NCBI GenBank assembly: GCA_947174295.1
Contig: CAMWIG010000036.1
Location: 1 to 13,256 of the forward strand
Source of the DNA: an uncultured Alistipes sp.
GTDB taxonomy: Bacteria; Bacteroidota; Bacteroidia; Bacteroidales; Rikenellaceae
DNA: 13,256 bases
Direction of reading: 5' to 3'
This document shows positions 1 to 6,500 of this stretch, piece by piece (positions within the stretch are counted from its first letter, which is position 1; every line of letters begins with the position of its first letter). A model generated the notes under the pieces. It saw only the letters and a program-made list of their open reading frames with translations. It searched no databases and had not been told where the DNA came from. The position numbers were made by a program, and so were the translations under genes.

Positions 1-1
1 C

Positions 2-658
2 TCCAACACCCATGCGCCGCTCGACGTTCTGCGGGCGCGCTACGACGAAGCCCTGAGCCATCCCGATGTGGCGGGAATCGTCGTCGGCACGCGTCCCGAC
101 TGCGTGGACGAGCGCAAGCTCGACTACTTCGCCCGTCTGGCCCGCGACCGTTACGTCGCCATCGAGTACGGCATAGAGTCGGTCTTCGACGCGACCCTTA
201 TGGCCGTCAACCGCGGCCACGACTTCGCAGCCGCGGAGCGTGCCGTGCGGATGACCGCCGAGCGGGGCATACACACGGGCGGCCACTTCATCCTCGGCTT
301 TCCGGGCGAGAGCGACGAGATGATAATCGCCTCGACGGAGCGCATCAACGCCCTGCCTCTGACCACCGTAAAGTTCCACCAGCTGCAAATCATGCGCTCG
401 ACGGCCATGGCTGCGGAGTACGACGCCGACCCGTCGCGCTTCCGCCATTGGAGCGTCGGCGAGTACATCGACCTCTTCATCGAGGTGCTTCGGCGGCTGC
501 GTCCCGACCTGGTCGTCGAACGCTTCGCCGGCGAGGCGCCGCCGCGCTACCACCACACCGAAGGGTGGGGGCTCGTGCGCAATGAAACGCTGCTCGGCAT
601 GCTCGAAAAGCGGCTTCTCGAAAAGGGCGCATATCAGGGCGAACTGTTCGCCGGATGA
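2..658 (+). CDS. YhcC/TIGR01212-type radical SAM protein, 3' part (5' end outside window)
   Basis: The frame is open from base 2, beginning SNTHAPLDVLRARYDEALSH, so the gene runs in from upstream; the GTG at 68 is internal. The 218 visible residues match the C-terminal two thirds of the YhcC family (TIGR01212), usually a little over 300 residues. Visible family features are the VVGTRPDC stretch, an EYGIES segment, the NRGHDF segment, GGHFILGFPGES, and the VKFHQLQIMRST core near a GEYIDLF helix. The radical SAM CxxxCxxC cluster motif lies N-terminal in this family and would be in the missing part. Proteins of this group are predicted radical SAM enzymes; I know no firmly assigned reaction to give. 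It ends in TGA at 656-658. The next gene has its own promoter, so this one probably ends its own transcript. Family assignment is strong, function weak. Confidence 0.85.
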   Translation, partial: SNTHAPLDVLRARYDEALSHPDVAGIVVGTRPDCVDERKLDYFARLARDRYVAIEYGIESVFDATLMAVNRGHDFAAAERAVRMTAERGIHTGGHFILGFPGESDEMIIASTERINALPLTTVKFHQLQIMRSTAMAAEYDADPSRFRHWSVGEYIDLFIEVLRRLRPDLVVERFAGEAPPRYHHTEGWGLVRNETLLGMLEKRLLEKGAYQGELFAG

Positions 659-683
659 CTCCGTTTCGGATATCGCAAATAAA

Positions 684-715
684 TTTGGCATTGCACTCGC
701 TTATTCGTATATTTG
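684..715 (+). promoter_or_regulatory. Bacteroidota-type promoter for the YitT-family gene
   Basis: TTTG at 684-687 and TATATTTG at 708-715 are separated by exactly 20 bp. This matches the -33 TTTG / -7 TAnnTTTG consensus of the Bacteroidota primary sigma factor. Transcription should start near 720-722, giving an untranslated leader of about 63 nt to the ATG at 785. The surrounding 35 bp are A+T-rich against a GC-rich background. Confidence 0.75.
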
Positions 716-716
716 C

Positions 717-738
717 AGGGTGACAGCCCGTCAGCCCT
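717..738 (+). promoter_or_regulatory. Possible hairpin at the 5' end of the YitT transcript
   Basis: AGGGTGAC (717-724) can pair with GTCA-G-CCCT (730-738) around a 5-nt loop, an 8-bp stem with one bulged G. It begins right after the -7 box, so it would sit at or near the 5' end of the mRNA, possibly as a stability or translation element. No U-tract follows, so it does not look like a terminator for the upstream gene. A weaker CGGC/GCCG stem follows near 742-760. I see nothing else in the gap 659-784. Confidence 0.3.
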
Positions 739-784
739 GCACGGCTGAGGCATGCCGCGAGGAACAGCACTTAACTTTTACACG

Positions 785-1681
785 ATGAAACTCACTTTCG
801 ACAAGTCCATGACCTTTTTCCGCGAATATCTGCTGATGACCGTCGGCATGTTCGTATACTCGTTCGGATGGATAGGCTGCATTCTCCCGGCCCGCGGAGT
901 CGGCGGCGGCGCGGCCGGTCTGTCGTTAATCCTCTGCCATGCGCTGAACGAATACACCGGCATCGACATCCAAATCGGTACGATGGTATTCATAATCAAC
1001 GGCATCCTGCTGCTCATAGCCGGATTCATCGTCGGGTGGAACTTCGGAATCAAGACCATCTACTGCGTCACGGTGCTGTCCATTGCCATGAACTTCTGGC
1101 AAACGCTGCTGCACGGCCAGGCGCTCTTCGCGGGCTTGGAAAACCTGCTCGTGGTGATTCTCGGAGGTATTCTGGCCGGACTCGGCGTGGCTCTCTGCCT
1201 GTTGCAGGGCGGCTCGACCGGCGGAACCGACATCGTTGCGATGATAATCAACAAGTACCGCACGGTGAGCTACGGCCGCATACTGATATTCTCCGACTTC
1301 ATCATCATCGGCTCGTCGATGCTCGTCGGCTTCAAAATCGACGCCGTCATCTACGGATACGTCCTCACGGCCATCGTCGGCTACACGGTCGACCTCATCA
1401 TGGCCGGCAACAAGCAGTCGAGCCAGGTCTTCATCATCACCCACGACTACGAGCGCATGACGCAGGCCATAGTCAACGACGCGCACCGCGGCGTGACGCT
1501 TCTCGACTCCGAAGGCGGCTACACGCGCGAACGCTCGCGCGTGGTGATGGTCGTGTGTCTCAAACGCGAGACGTCGAGCATCCTCAAACTCGTCAAGCAG
1601 GTCGACCCCAACGCCTTCATCTCCGTAGGCTCGGTCATGGGCGTCTACGGCAAGGGTTTCGAAGCGCTGACGAAGATATAA
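785..1681 (+). CDS. YitT family multi-pass membrane protein with C-terminal DUF2179 domain
   Basis: A 298-residue protein of the YitT family, inner-membrane proteins of unassigned transport or sensory role. The N-terminal two thirds holds about six hydrophobic segments, among them one near residues 14-35 (LLMTVGMFVYSFG), VFIINGILLLIAGFIVGW, NLLVVILGGILAGLGVALCLL and FSDFIIIGSSMLVGF. They are followed by the family-typical glycine-rich stretch QGGSTGGTDIVA. The C-terminal part, from about KQSSQVFIIT to the end, is the soluble DUF2179 domain with the typical RGVTLLDSEGGYT segment. The frame also opens at an ATG at 752, but the ATG at 785 is preferred: the 11 extra residues (MPRGTALNFYT) are not hydrophobic or family-like, and 785 leaves a normal leader after the promoter. 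It ends in TAA at 1679-1681, whose last two bases already belong to the heptamer element. The gene is probably monocistronic, with possible read-through into priA. Confidence 0.9.
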   Translation: MKLTFDKSMTFFREYLLMTVGMFVYSFGWIGCILPARGVGGGAAGLSLILCHALNEYTGIDIQIGTMVFIINGILLLIAGFIVGWNFGIKTIYCVTVLSIAMNFWQTLLHGQALFAGLENLLVVILGGILAGLGVALCLLQGGSTGGTDIVAMIINKYRTVSYGRILIFSDFIIIGSSMLVGFKIDAVIYGYVLTAIVGYTVDLIMAGNKQSSQVFIITHDYERMTQAIVNDAHRGVTLLDSEGGYTRERSRVVMVVCLKRETSSILKLVKQVDPNAFISVGSVMGVYGKGFEALTKI

Positions 1682-1712
1682 TTCAAAATTCTGAATTCAA
1701 AATTCAAAATTG
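1680..1712 (+). repeat. Left arm of element 1: four in-phase TCAAAAT-type heptamers
   Basis: Units start at 1683, 1690, 1697 and 1704, all in the same 7-bp phase: TCAAAAT, TCTGAAT (diverged), TCAAAAT, TCAAAAT, then TG. It matches the left arm of element 2 at 31 of 33 positions. Confidence 0.95.
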
Positions 1713-1837
1713 GAGTTGTGTCACTGAGGGCGATGCGTCTTGCTTGGTCGGGCTGCTGTAAGGTTTTCAGTCGAATGCTTTGCGGACACGGTAGAAGGTA
1801 ACACGTGGGGCATGCGGGGAGAGTTCCGCCGCCCCTG

Positions 1838-1876
1838 ATTTTGAATTTTGAATTTTGAATTTTGAATTTTGAATTT
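1838..1876 (+). repeat. Right arm of element 1: ATTTTGA x5 plus ATTT
   Basis: Five perfect ATTTTGA heptamers (1838, 1845, 1852, 1859, 1866) and a terminal ATTT. It is identical over all 39 bp to the right arm of element 2 (8222-8260). Its last 15 bases (1862-1876) encode the presumed first five residues of PriA. Confidence 0.97.
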
Positions 1877-4129
1877 GCAGACATAGTCCTGCCTCTGGCT
1901 CAGCCGGCCTACACGTTCGCCGTGGCCGAGGGCATGACGCTGCACGAGGGCGACGCCGTAGCCGTGCAGTTCGGCCCCAAAAAGTTCTACACGGGCATCG
2001 TGTGGCGCCTTCACGACGAGCGGCCCGACTTCAAGCGCATAAAGAGCGTATCGCGCCGTCTCTACGACGCTCCGCTCCTCTCGCGCGAACAGATGCGGCT
2101 GTGGGAGTGGATTGCCGACTACTACATCTGCACCCTCGGCGAGGTGATGCGCGCGGCGCTGCCCTCGATGATGAAGCCGAGCGGCAGCGACGAGGCCGAA
2201 TTCACGGCCGACGAGTTCACCCCCCGCACCGAGCGCTATCTGGCACTCGACCCGGCTCTTGCGGCCGATGCCGGTGCACTCTCTGAGCTGCTCGATCGCA
2301 TGGAGCGCCGCGCGCCGAAGCAGTACGCCGCCATGGTGTCCCTCTCGGAGCTCGGGACACGCCCCGACGCCCCGGCCGACGGATTCGTTCCGCGCCGCCT
2401 GCTCGATGCCGACCCTGCCGTCATCGCGGCGCTGCACCGCAAGGGCGCGGTGCGGCTCTGCGACCGTCCCGCGACACGCAACACATCTTACGACAACCGT
2501 TTCCGCCTGCCTGAGCTCACCGAGGCGCAGAGCGCGGTGCGCGACTCTATCGCAGCGCAGTGGCCCGCGACGCCCACCGTGCTGCTGCACGGCGTGACGG
2601 GCTCGGGAAAGACCGAAATCTACATACATCTGGCCGCCGAGGTGCTCGCGCGCGGCGGCGACGTGCTGATGCTCGTGCCCGAAATAGCCCTCACGGCTCA
2701 GCTCATCGACCGCATGGAGCGCACGTTCGGCAGCCGCGTGACTACCTACCACTCGCGCCTGAGCGACCGACGGCGCACGGAGACCTATCTGAGGCTCAAC
2801 GAATCGCCCGGCGGCGAGTTCGTAATCGGGGCGCGCTCGGCACTGTTTCTTCCGCTCCGGCACCTGCAACTCGTCATCGTCGACGAGGAGCACGACGCCG
2901 GCTACAAGCAGGAGGAGCCCGCGCCGCGCTACAACGCCCGCGACTCGGCCGTCGTGCTCTCCCGCACGTTCGGCTGCCCGGCGGTGCTGGGCAGCGCAAC
3001 GCCCTCGCTCGAAAGCTACGTCAACGCCCGCAGCGGCAAGTACGGGCTCGCGACTCTGACCGAACGCTACGCAGGCGCGCAGCTTCCCGAGATAATCGTG
3101 TCGGACACTCTTCGCGCCGTGAAGCGCGGCGAACGCCACGCCCACTTCAACAAACTGCTTCTCGACAAGATGACCGCCGTGCTCGGCTCCGGCGGCCAGG
3201 TCATGCTGTTCCAGAACCGCCGCGGATTCGCCCCCTACGTCGAGTGCACCTCGTGCGGATGGACGGCCCGCTGCCCGAACTGCAACGTCACCCTCACGCT
3301 CCACAAGGGCGCCGGCCGGCTGGAATGCCACTACTGCGGCCACACGGCTCCCGTGCCCGCCAAATGTCCGGCATGCCGCATCGCCGACGTGCAGCCCATG
3401 GGTTTCGGCACGGAGAAGGCGAGCGAGGAGATAGCCGCCGTCTTTCCCGACGCCCGCGTTGTGCGTCTCGACCGCGACGCCGCCACCTCGGAGAGCGCCT
3501 ACCGCCGCATCATCGACGACTTCGCCGCGGGCCGCAGCGACATCATGGTCGGCACGCAGATGATAACCAAGGGGCTCGACTTCGGCGGCGTGTCGCTCGT
3601 GGGAATCCTCAACGCCGACAACCTGCTTCGCAACCCCGACTTCCGGGCTTCGGAGAGGGCCTTCCAGCTGATGATGCAGGTGGCGGGCCGGGCCGGCCGC
3701 CGCGAGACGGAGGGCGAAGTCGTGATTCAGACCTCCGAGCCCGACCATCCCGTAATACGCCAGGTCGCCGACGGCGACTACGAAGGCATGGCCGCCCGCG
3801 AACTCGCCGAGCGCCGGGCATTCTTCTACCCGCCCTACGCCCGTCTGGTCTCGCTCACGCTGCGCCACCGCGACACGCAGCTGCTGCGCCGCTGCGCCGA
3901 GGTGCTGGCCGGCGACCTGCGCCGCCGGTTCGGACGCCGCGTGCTCGGCCCCGTGACGCCGCCCATCGACCGCATACGCGGCGAGTACATAGTCACGCTG
4001 CTGCTCAAAATCGAGTCGGGCAGCTCTTTCGCCCGCGCCAGGGCTCTGCTGCGCGAAGCGCTGGCCAGCATCGCCGCCGACCGCGTGCTGCGCAGCGTCA
4101 CGGTCATCTGCAATGTCGACCCTCAGTGA
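1862..4129 (+). CDS. priA: Primosomal replication restart helicase PriA
   Basis: A 755-residue superfamily 2 DNA helicase that recognises stalled forks and reloads DnaB. The N-terminal 3'-DNA-binding domain begins ADIVLPLAQPAYTF, then VQFGPKKFYTGIV. Walker A GVTGSGKTE has Lys250, and Walker B is DEEH at 341-344. Eight zinc-binding cysteines occur as four pairs (462/465, 471/474, 489/492, 502/505). GTQMITKGLDF and QVAGRAGR (606-613) are the late helicase motifs. No usual start is available: the frame has TGA at 1856-1858, then ATT and TTG (1862), both inside the heptamer array. The next ATG (1934) would remove the conserved first strand. TTG at 1862, giving MNFEFADIVL, is my choice. No clear promoter is seen in the 125-bp interior. 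comF overlaps its end by 17 nt, implying translational coupling. Product is certain; the exact start is not. Confidence 0.97.
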   Translation: MNFEFADIVLPLAQPAYTFAVAEGMTLHEGDAVAVQFGPKKFYTGIVWRLHDERPDFKRIKSVSRRLYDAPLLSREQMRLWEWIADYYICTLGEVMRAALPSMMKPSGSDEAEFTADEFTPRTERYLALDPALAADAGALSELLDRMERRAPKQYAAMVSLSELGTRPDAPADGFVPRRLLDADPAVIAALHRKGAVRLCDRPATRNTSYDNRFRLPELTEAQSAVRDSIAAQWPATPTVLLHGVTGSGKTEIYIHLAAEVLARGGDVLMLVPEIALTAQLIDRMERTFGSRVTTYHSRLSDRRRTETYLRLNESPGGEFVIGARSALFLPLRHLQLVIVDEEHDAGYKQEEPAPRYNARDSAVVLSRTFGCPAVLGSATPSLESYVNARSGKYGLATLTERYAGAQLPEIIVSDTLRAVKRGERHAHFNKLLLDKMTAVLGSGGQVMLFQNRRGFAPYVECTSCGWTARCPNCNVTLTLHKGAGRLECHYCGHTAPVPAKCPACRIADVQPMGFGTEKASEEIAAVFPDARVVRLDRDAATSESAYRRIIDDFAAGRSDIMVGTQMITKGLDFGGVSLVGILNADNLLRNPDFRASERAFQLMMQVAGRAGRRETEGEVVIQTSEPDHPVIRQVADGDYEGMAARELAERRAFFYPPYARLVSLTLRHRDTQLLRRCAEVLAGDLRRRFGRRVLGPVTPPIDRIRGEYIVTLLLKIESGSSFARARALLREALASIAADRVLRSVTVICNVDPQ

Positions 4130-4835
4130 CATACTCCGCGACCTCGGCTCGCTGCTGATGCCCCGCGAGTGCATCGTCTGCCGCACTCCGCTCGTCGACG
4201 GCGAGCGCGACCTCTGCACATCCTGCCGCTACTCTATTCCGCTGACGGGCTTCGCGCGCGAACCCGACAATCCGCTCTTCCGCAGCTTCTGGGGCATAGT
4301 CCCCGTCGAACGCGCCGCGGCTCTCTTCTTCTTCACCCGCGGCGGCGCATGGCAGCGCGCCGTACACTCGTTCAAGTACGACGGCCGCTGGCGCTCGGCC
4401 CGCATTCTAGGCCGCATGCTGGGCGAGGAGCTCGACGCCGGGGAGCTGTTCGCCTCGGTCGACCTGATAATCCCCGTGCCGCTCCACACGCGAAGGCTTC
4501 TGCTGCGCGGCTACAACCAGGCGGAGTACATAGCCCGCGGCGTGGCCGACGTCTTCGGCTGCGAGGTCGACACCGGCTCTCTGGTGCGCCTGCGCAACAA
4601 TCCCAGCCAGACGCAGCTGCACACCGACCAAAAGCGCGACAACGTTCGCGAACTCTTCTCCGTGCGGCACCCCGGGCGGCTCGCCGGACGGCGCATCCTG
4701 CTCGTCGACGACGTCATCACCTCGGGCGAGACCATGACCGCCTGCGTCGAGGCCCTGGCCGCCGCCGTACCCGACTGCCGCGTGAGCGTGGCGGCACTCG
4801 CCGCGTCGAGAGCCCGGTACGGGGGCGCGCAGTAG
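4113..4835 (+). CDS. comF: ComF family phosphoribosyltransferase-like protein
   Basis: A 240-residue ComF/GntX-type protein. The N-terminus carries a four-cysteine zinc site (CIVC near residues 19-22, then LCTSC near 34-38). The C-terminal half is a type I phosphoribosyltransferase fold with the PRPP-binding motif ILLVDDVITSGETM near residues 195-208 and an upstream RGYNQAEYIARG segment typical of ComF. In naturally transformable bacteria ComF/ComFC proteins help carry incoming single-stranded DNA in the cytoplasm; many non-competent bacteria keep homologues of unknown job. The ATG at 4113 lies inside priA (17-nt overlap), so the two are one translational unit. Its end is followed by a 92-bp gap with the dnaB promoter. 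Family confident; a role in transformation here is inference. Confidence 0.93.
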   Translation: MSTLSDILRDLGSLLMPRECIVCRTPLVDGERDLCTSCRYSIPLTGFAREPDNPLFRSFWGIVPVERAAALFFFTRGGAWQRAVHSFKYDGRWRSARILGRMLGEELDAGELFASVDLIIPVPLHTRRLLLRGYNQAEYIARGVADVFGCEVDTGSLVRLRNNPSQTQLHTDQKRDNVRELFSVRHPGRLAGRRILLVDDVITSGETMTACVEALAAAVPDCRVSVAALAASRARYGGAQ

Positions 4836-4862
4836 CTTTTCGGCAAAACTTATCCCGCACGG

Positions 4863-4894
4863 CTTGGCGCTTTCGGCGAAAATATCTAAATTTG
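4863..4894 (+). promoter_or_regulatory. Bacteroidota-type promoter for dnaB
   Basis: CTTG (4863-4866, one mismatch to TTTG), a 20-bp spacer and TAAATTTG (4887-4894, perfect TAnnTTTG). The start would fall near 4900, giving a leader of about 28 nt before the dnaB ATG at 4928. The leader is A-rich (AAGAAGAAAA just upstream of the ATG), as expected in a phylum that initiates translation without Shine-Dalgarno pairing. Confidence 0.7.
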
Positions 4895-4927
4895 AAGTTC
4901 GAAACCGAATAAGAAGAAAATCGACCG

Positions 4928-6481
4928 ATGGCAAGAGAATACACCCCCTCGCGGCGCAATCGCGAAGCATACGAAGAGCTGACCGACGGAGTCGGCACGG
5001 TACCCCCTCAGGCTGTGGAGCTCGAAGAGGCCGTGCTCGGCGCTCTGATGCTCGAAAAGGACAGCATAATCACCGTGCAGGAGTTCATCACTCCCGAGGC
5101 GTTCTACACCGAGGAGCACCGCATCATCTACCGCGCCATAAACGACCTGTCGACCGAGTTGAAGCCCATCGACCTCTACACGGTCACCGAGCGGTTGAAG
5201 GTCGAGAAGAACCTCAAAAAGGTCGGCGGGGCATCGTACCTCGCGCAGCTCACGCAGAAGGTCGGTTCGGCAGCCAACGTCGAGTTCCACGCCAAAATCA
5301 TAGCCCAGAAGTACGTGCAGCGCGAGCTCATCCGTTCGGCCACGGAGATTCAGCGCCGCTCCTACGACGAGTCGACCGACGTCACGGAGCTCATCGGGTT
5401 CGCCGAGGGCGAGATTTTCAAGGTCTCGGACGGCCACGTCAAGCGCTCCGTGCAGTCGTCGAAGGACGTGCTGGCGCGCGCCATCGCCCAGATAGAGGAG
5501 GCGTCGAAGAACACCAGCGCCTTCAACGGCGTCCCTTCGGGATTCATGGCCATCGACCGCGTGACGCTCGGCTGGCAGCTTTCGGACCTTATCATCATCG
5601 CGGCTCGTCCGTCGATGGGAAAGACCGCCTTCGTGCTCTCCATGGCGCGCAACATCGCCGTCGACCACGAGTGCGGCGTTGCGTTCTTCTCGCTCGAAAT
5701 GTCGGCCGTGCAGCTCATGAACCGACTCATCGTCGCCGAAACGGGCCTGCCCGGCACGACTGTCAAGAGCGGCCGACTCACGGCCGAGCAGTGGAAGCAC
5801 CTCGAATCGGCTACCAAGCCGCTGGGCGCCGCCCCGCTCTATATCGACGACACGCCGGCGCTCTCGGTCTTCGAGTTCCGCTCCAAGGCGCGCCGTCTGA
5901 AAACGCACCACGACATCAAGATAATCATCATCGACTACTTGCAGCTCATGACCGGCACGCAGGACTCGAAGGGCAACCGCGAGCAGGAGGTGGCCTTCAT
6001 CTCGCGAACGCTGAAAGCCATCGCCAAGGAGCTCAACATACCCATCATAGCGCTGTCGCAGCTCAACCGAACGACTGAGCTCCGCGGCGGCTCGAAGCGT
6101 CCGCAGCTCTCCGACCTCCGCGAGTCGGGAGCCATCGAGCAGGACGCCGACATCGTGGCGTTCATCCACCGCCCCGAGTACTACGGCATCAATCAGGACG
6201 AGAACGGAATGCCGACCGCAGGCATGGCCGAAATCATCATCGCCAAGCACCGTAACGGCGCCGTTACCGACGTCAACCTTCGGTTCCTGAAAGACCAGGC
6301 GCGTTTCGCCGACGTCGACGCCGTCGACATGCCCGCCGACGCGGGCGGACAGCAGTACGACAGCTTCGACAGCGAGGCGTTCGGTTCGGCTCCCGTGGCC
6401 GGAGGAGGTCTCGGTGCGTCGCTCGCAGGCGGCGAATTCGACATATCGCCCCGTCCGTCGCTGGACGAAGCTCCGTTCTGA
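4928..6481 (+). CDS. dnaB: Replicative DNA helicase DnaB
   Basis: A 517-residue hexameric replicative helicase that unwinds DNA ahead of the polymerase and interacts with primase. The N-terminal domain starts PQAVELEEAVLGALMLEKDS (about residues 28-47), the usual DnaB opening. In the RecA-like C-terminal domain are Walker A ARPSMGKTA (Lys232), the FSLEMSA segment, Walker B IIIIDYLQLM (Asp336), the SQLNR segment, and SDLRESGAIEQDADIV followed by FIHRPEYY. No intein interrupts these motifs. A glycine/serine-rich acidic tail of about 50 residues after KDQARF ends DEAPF. It has its own promoter in the comF gap and is followed by yifB after 19 bp, so the two are probably co-transcribed. Confidence 0.98.
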   Translation: MAREYTPSRRNREAYEELTDGVGTVPPQAVELEEAVLGALMLEKDSIITVQEFITPEAFYTEEHRIIYRAINDLSTELKPIDLYTVTERLKVEKNLKKVGGASYLAQLTQKVGSAANVEFHAKIIAQKYVQRELIRSATEIQRRSYDESTDVTELIGFAEGEIFKVSDGHVKRSVQSSKDVLARAIAQIEEASKNTSAFNGVPSGFMAIDRVTLGWQLSDLIIIAARPSMGKTAFVLSMARNIAVDHECGVAFFSLEMSAVQLMNRLIVAETGLPGTTVKSGRLTAEQWKHLESATKPLGAAPLYIDDTPALSVFEFRSKARRLKTHHDIKIIIIDYLQLMTGTQDSKGNREQEVAFISRTLKAIAKELNIPIIALSQLNRTTELRGGSKRPQLSDLRESGAIEQDADIVAFIHRPEYYGINQDENGMPTAGMAEIIIAKHRNGAVTDVNLRFLKDQARFADVDAVDMPADAGGQQYDSFDSEAFGSAPVAGGGLGASLAGGEFDISPRPSLDEAPF

Positions 6482-6500
6482 CCCCTAAAAACCGAATGCC

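Larger units (their letters stand above)
1680..1876 (+). repeat. Heptamer element 1, inverted-arm repeat filling the yitT-priA gap
   Basis: A 197-bp unit with a 33-bp left arm (1680-1712), a 125-bp interior (1713-1837) and a 39-bp right arm (1838-1876). The right arm is the reverse complement of the left arm's unit type, so the arms can pair. It begins inside the yitT stop codon and ends inside the start region of priA. The interior is GC-rich like the chromosome; I find no ORF, promoter match or target-site duplication in it. The same architecture and orientation recur at 8041-8260. It could be a MITE-like non-autonomous element, an RNA-level regulatory hairpin, or a repeat family comparable to the short tandemly repeated heptamers of heterocystous cyanobacteria. 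The structure is certain, the nature is inferred. Confidence 0.85.

Noticed and set aside
752..784. Earlier ATG for the YitT-family gene
   Set aside because: The 11 added residues are not family-like, and it lies only about 30 nt after the predicted transcription start; ATG 785 is a better fit.
1681..1876. CRISPR-like array
   Set aside because: The units are contiguous 7-mers without spacers, and the two arms are inverted rather than direct repeats at regular spacing.
1838..1876. Phase-variable reading-frame switch by heptamer slippage
   Set aside because: The coding start sits at the downstream end of the array. Adding or removing units only changes sequence upstream of the same TTG or ATG and leaves the in-frame TGA in place, so translation phase would not change.
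1721..4219. A long open frame on the minus strand across priA (about 830 codons), and another at 9040-12303
   Set aside because: Their translations are low-complexity, rich in Arg, Ala, Gly and His, and match no family. They are the usual antisense shadows of GC-rich genes with strong third-position bias.
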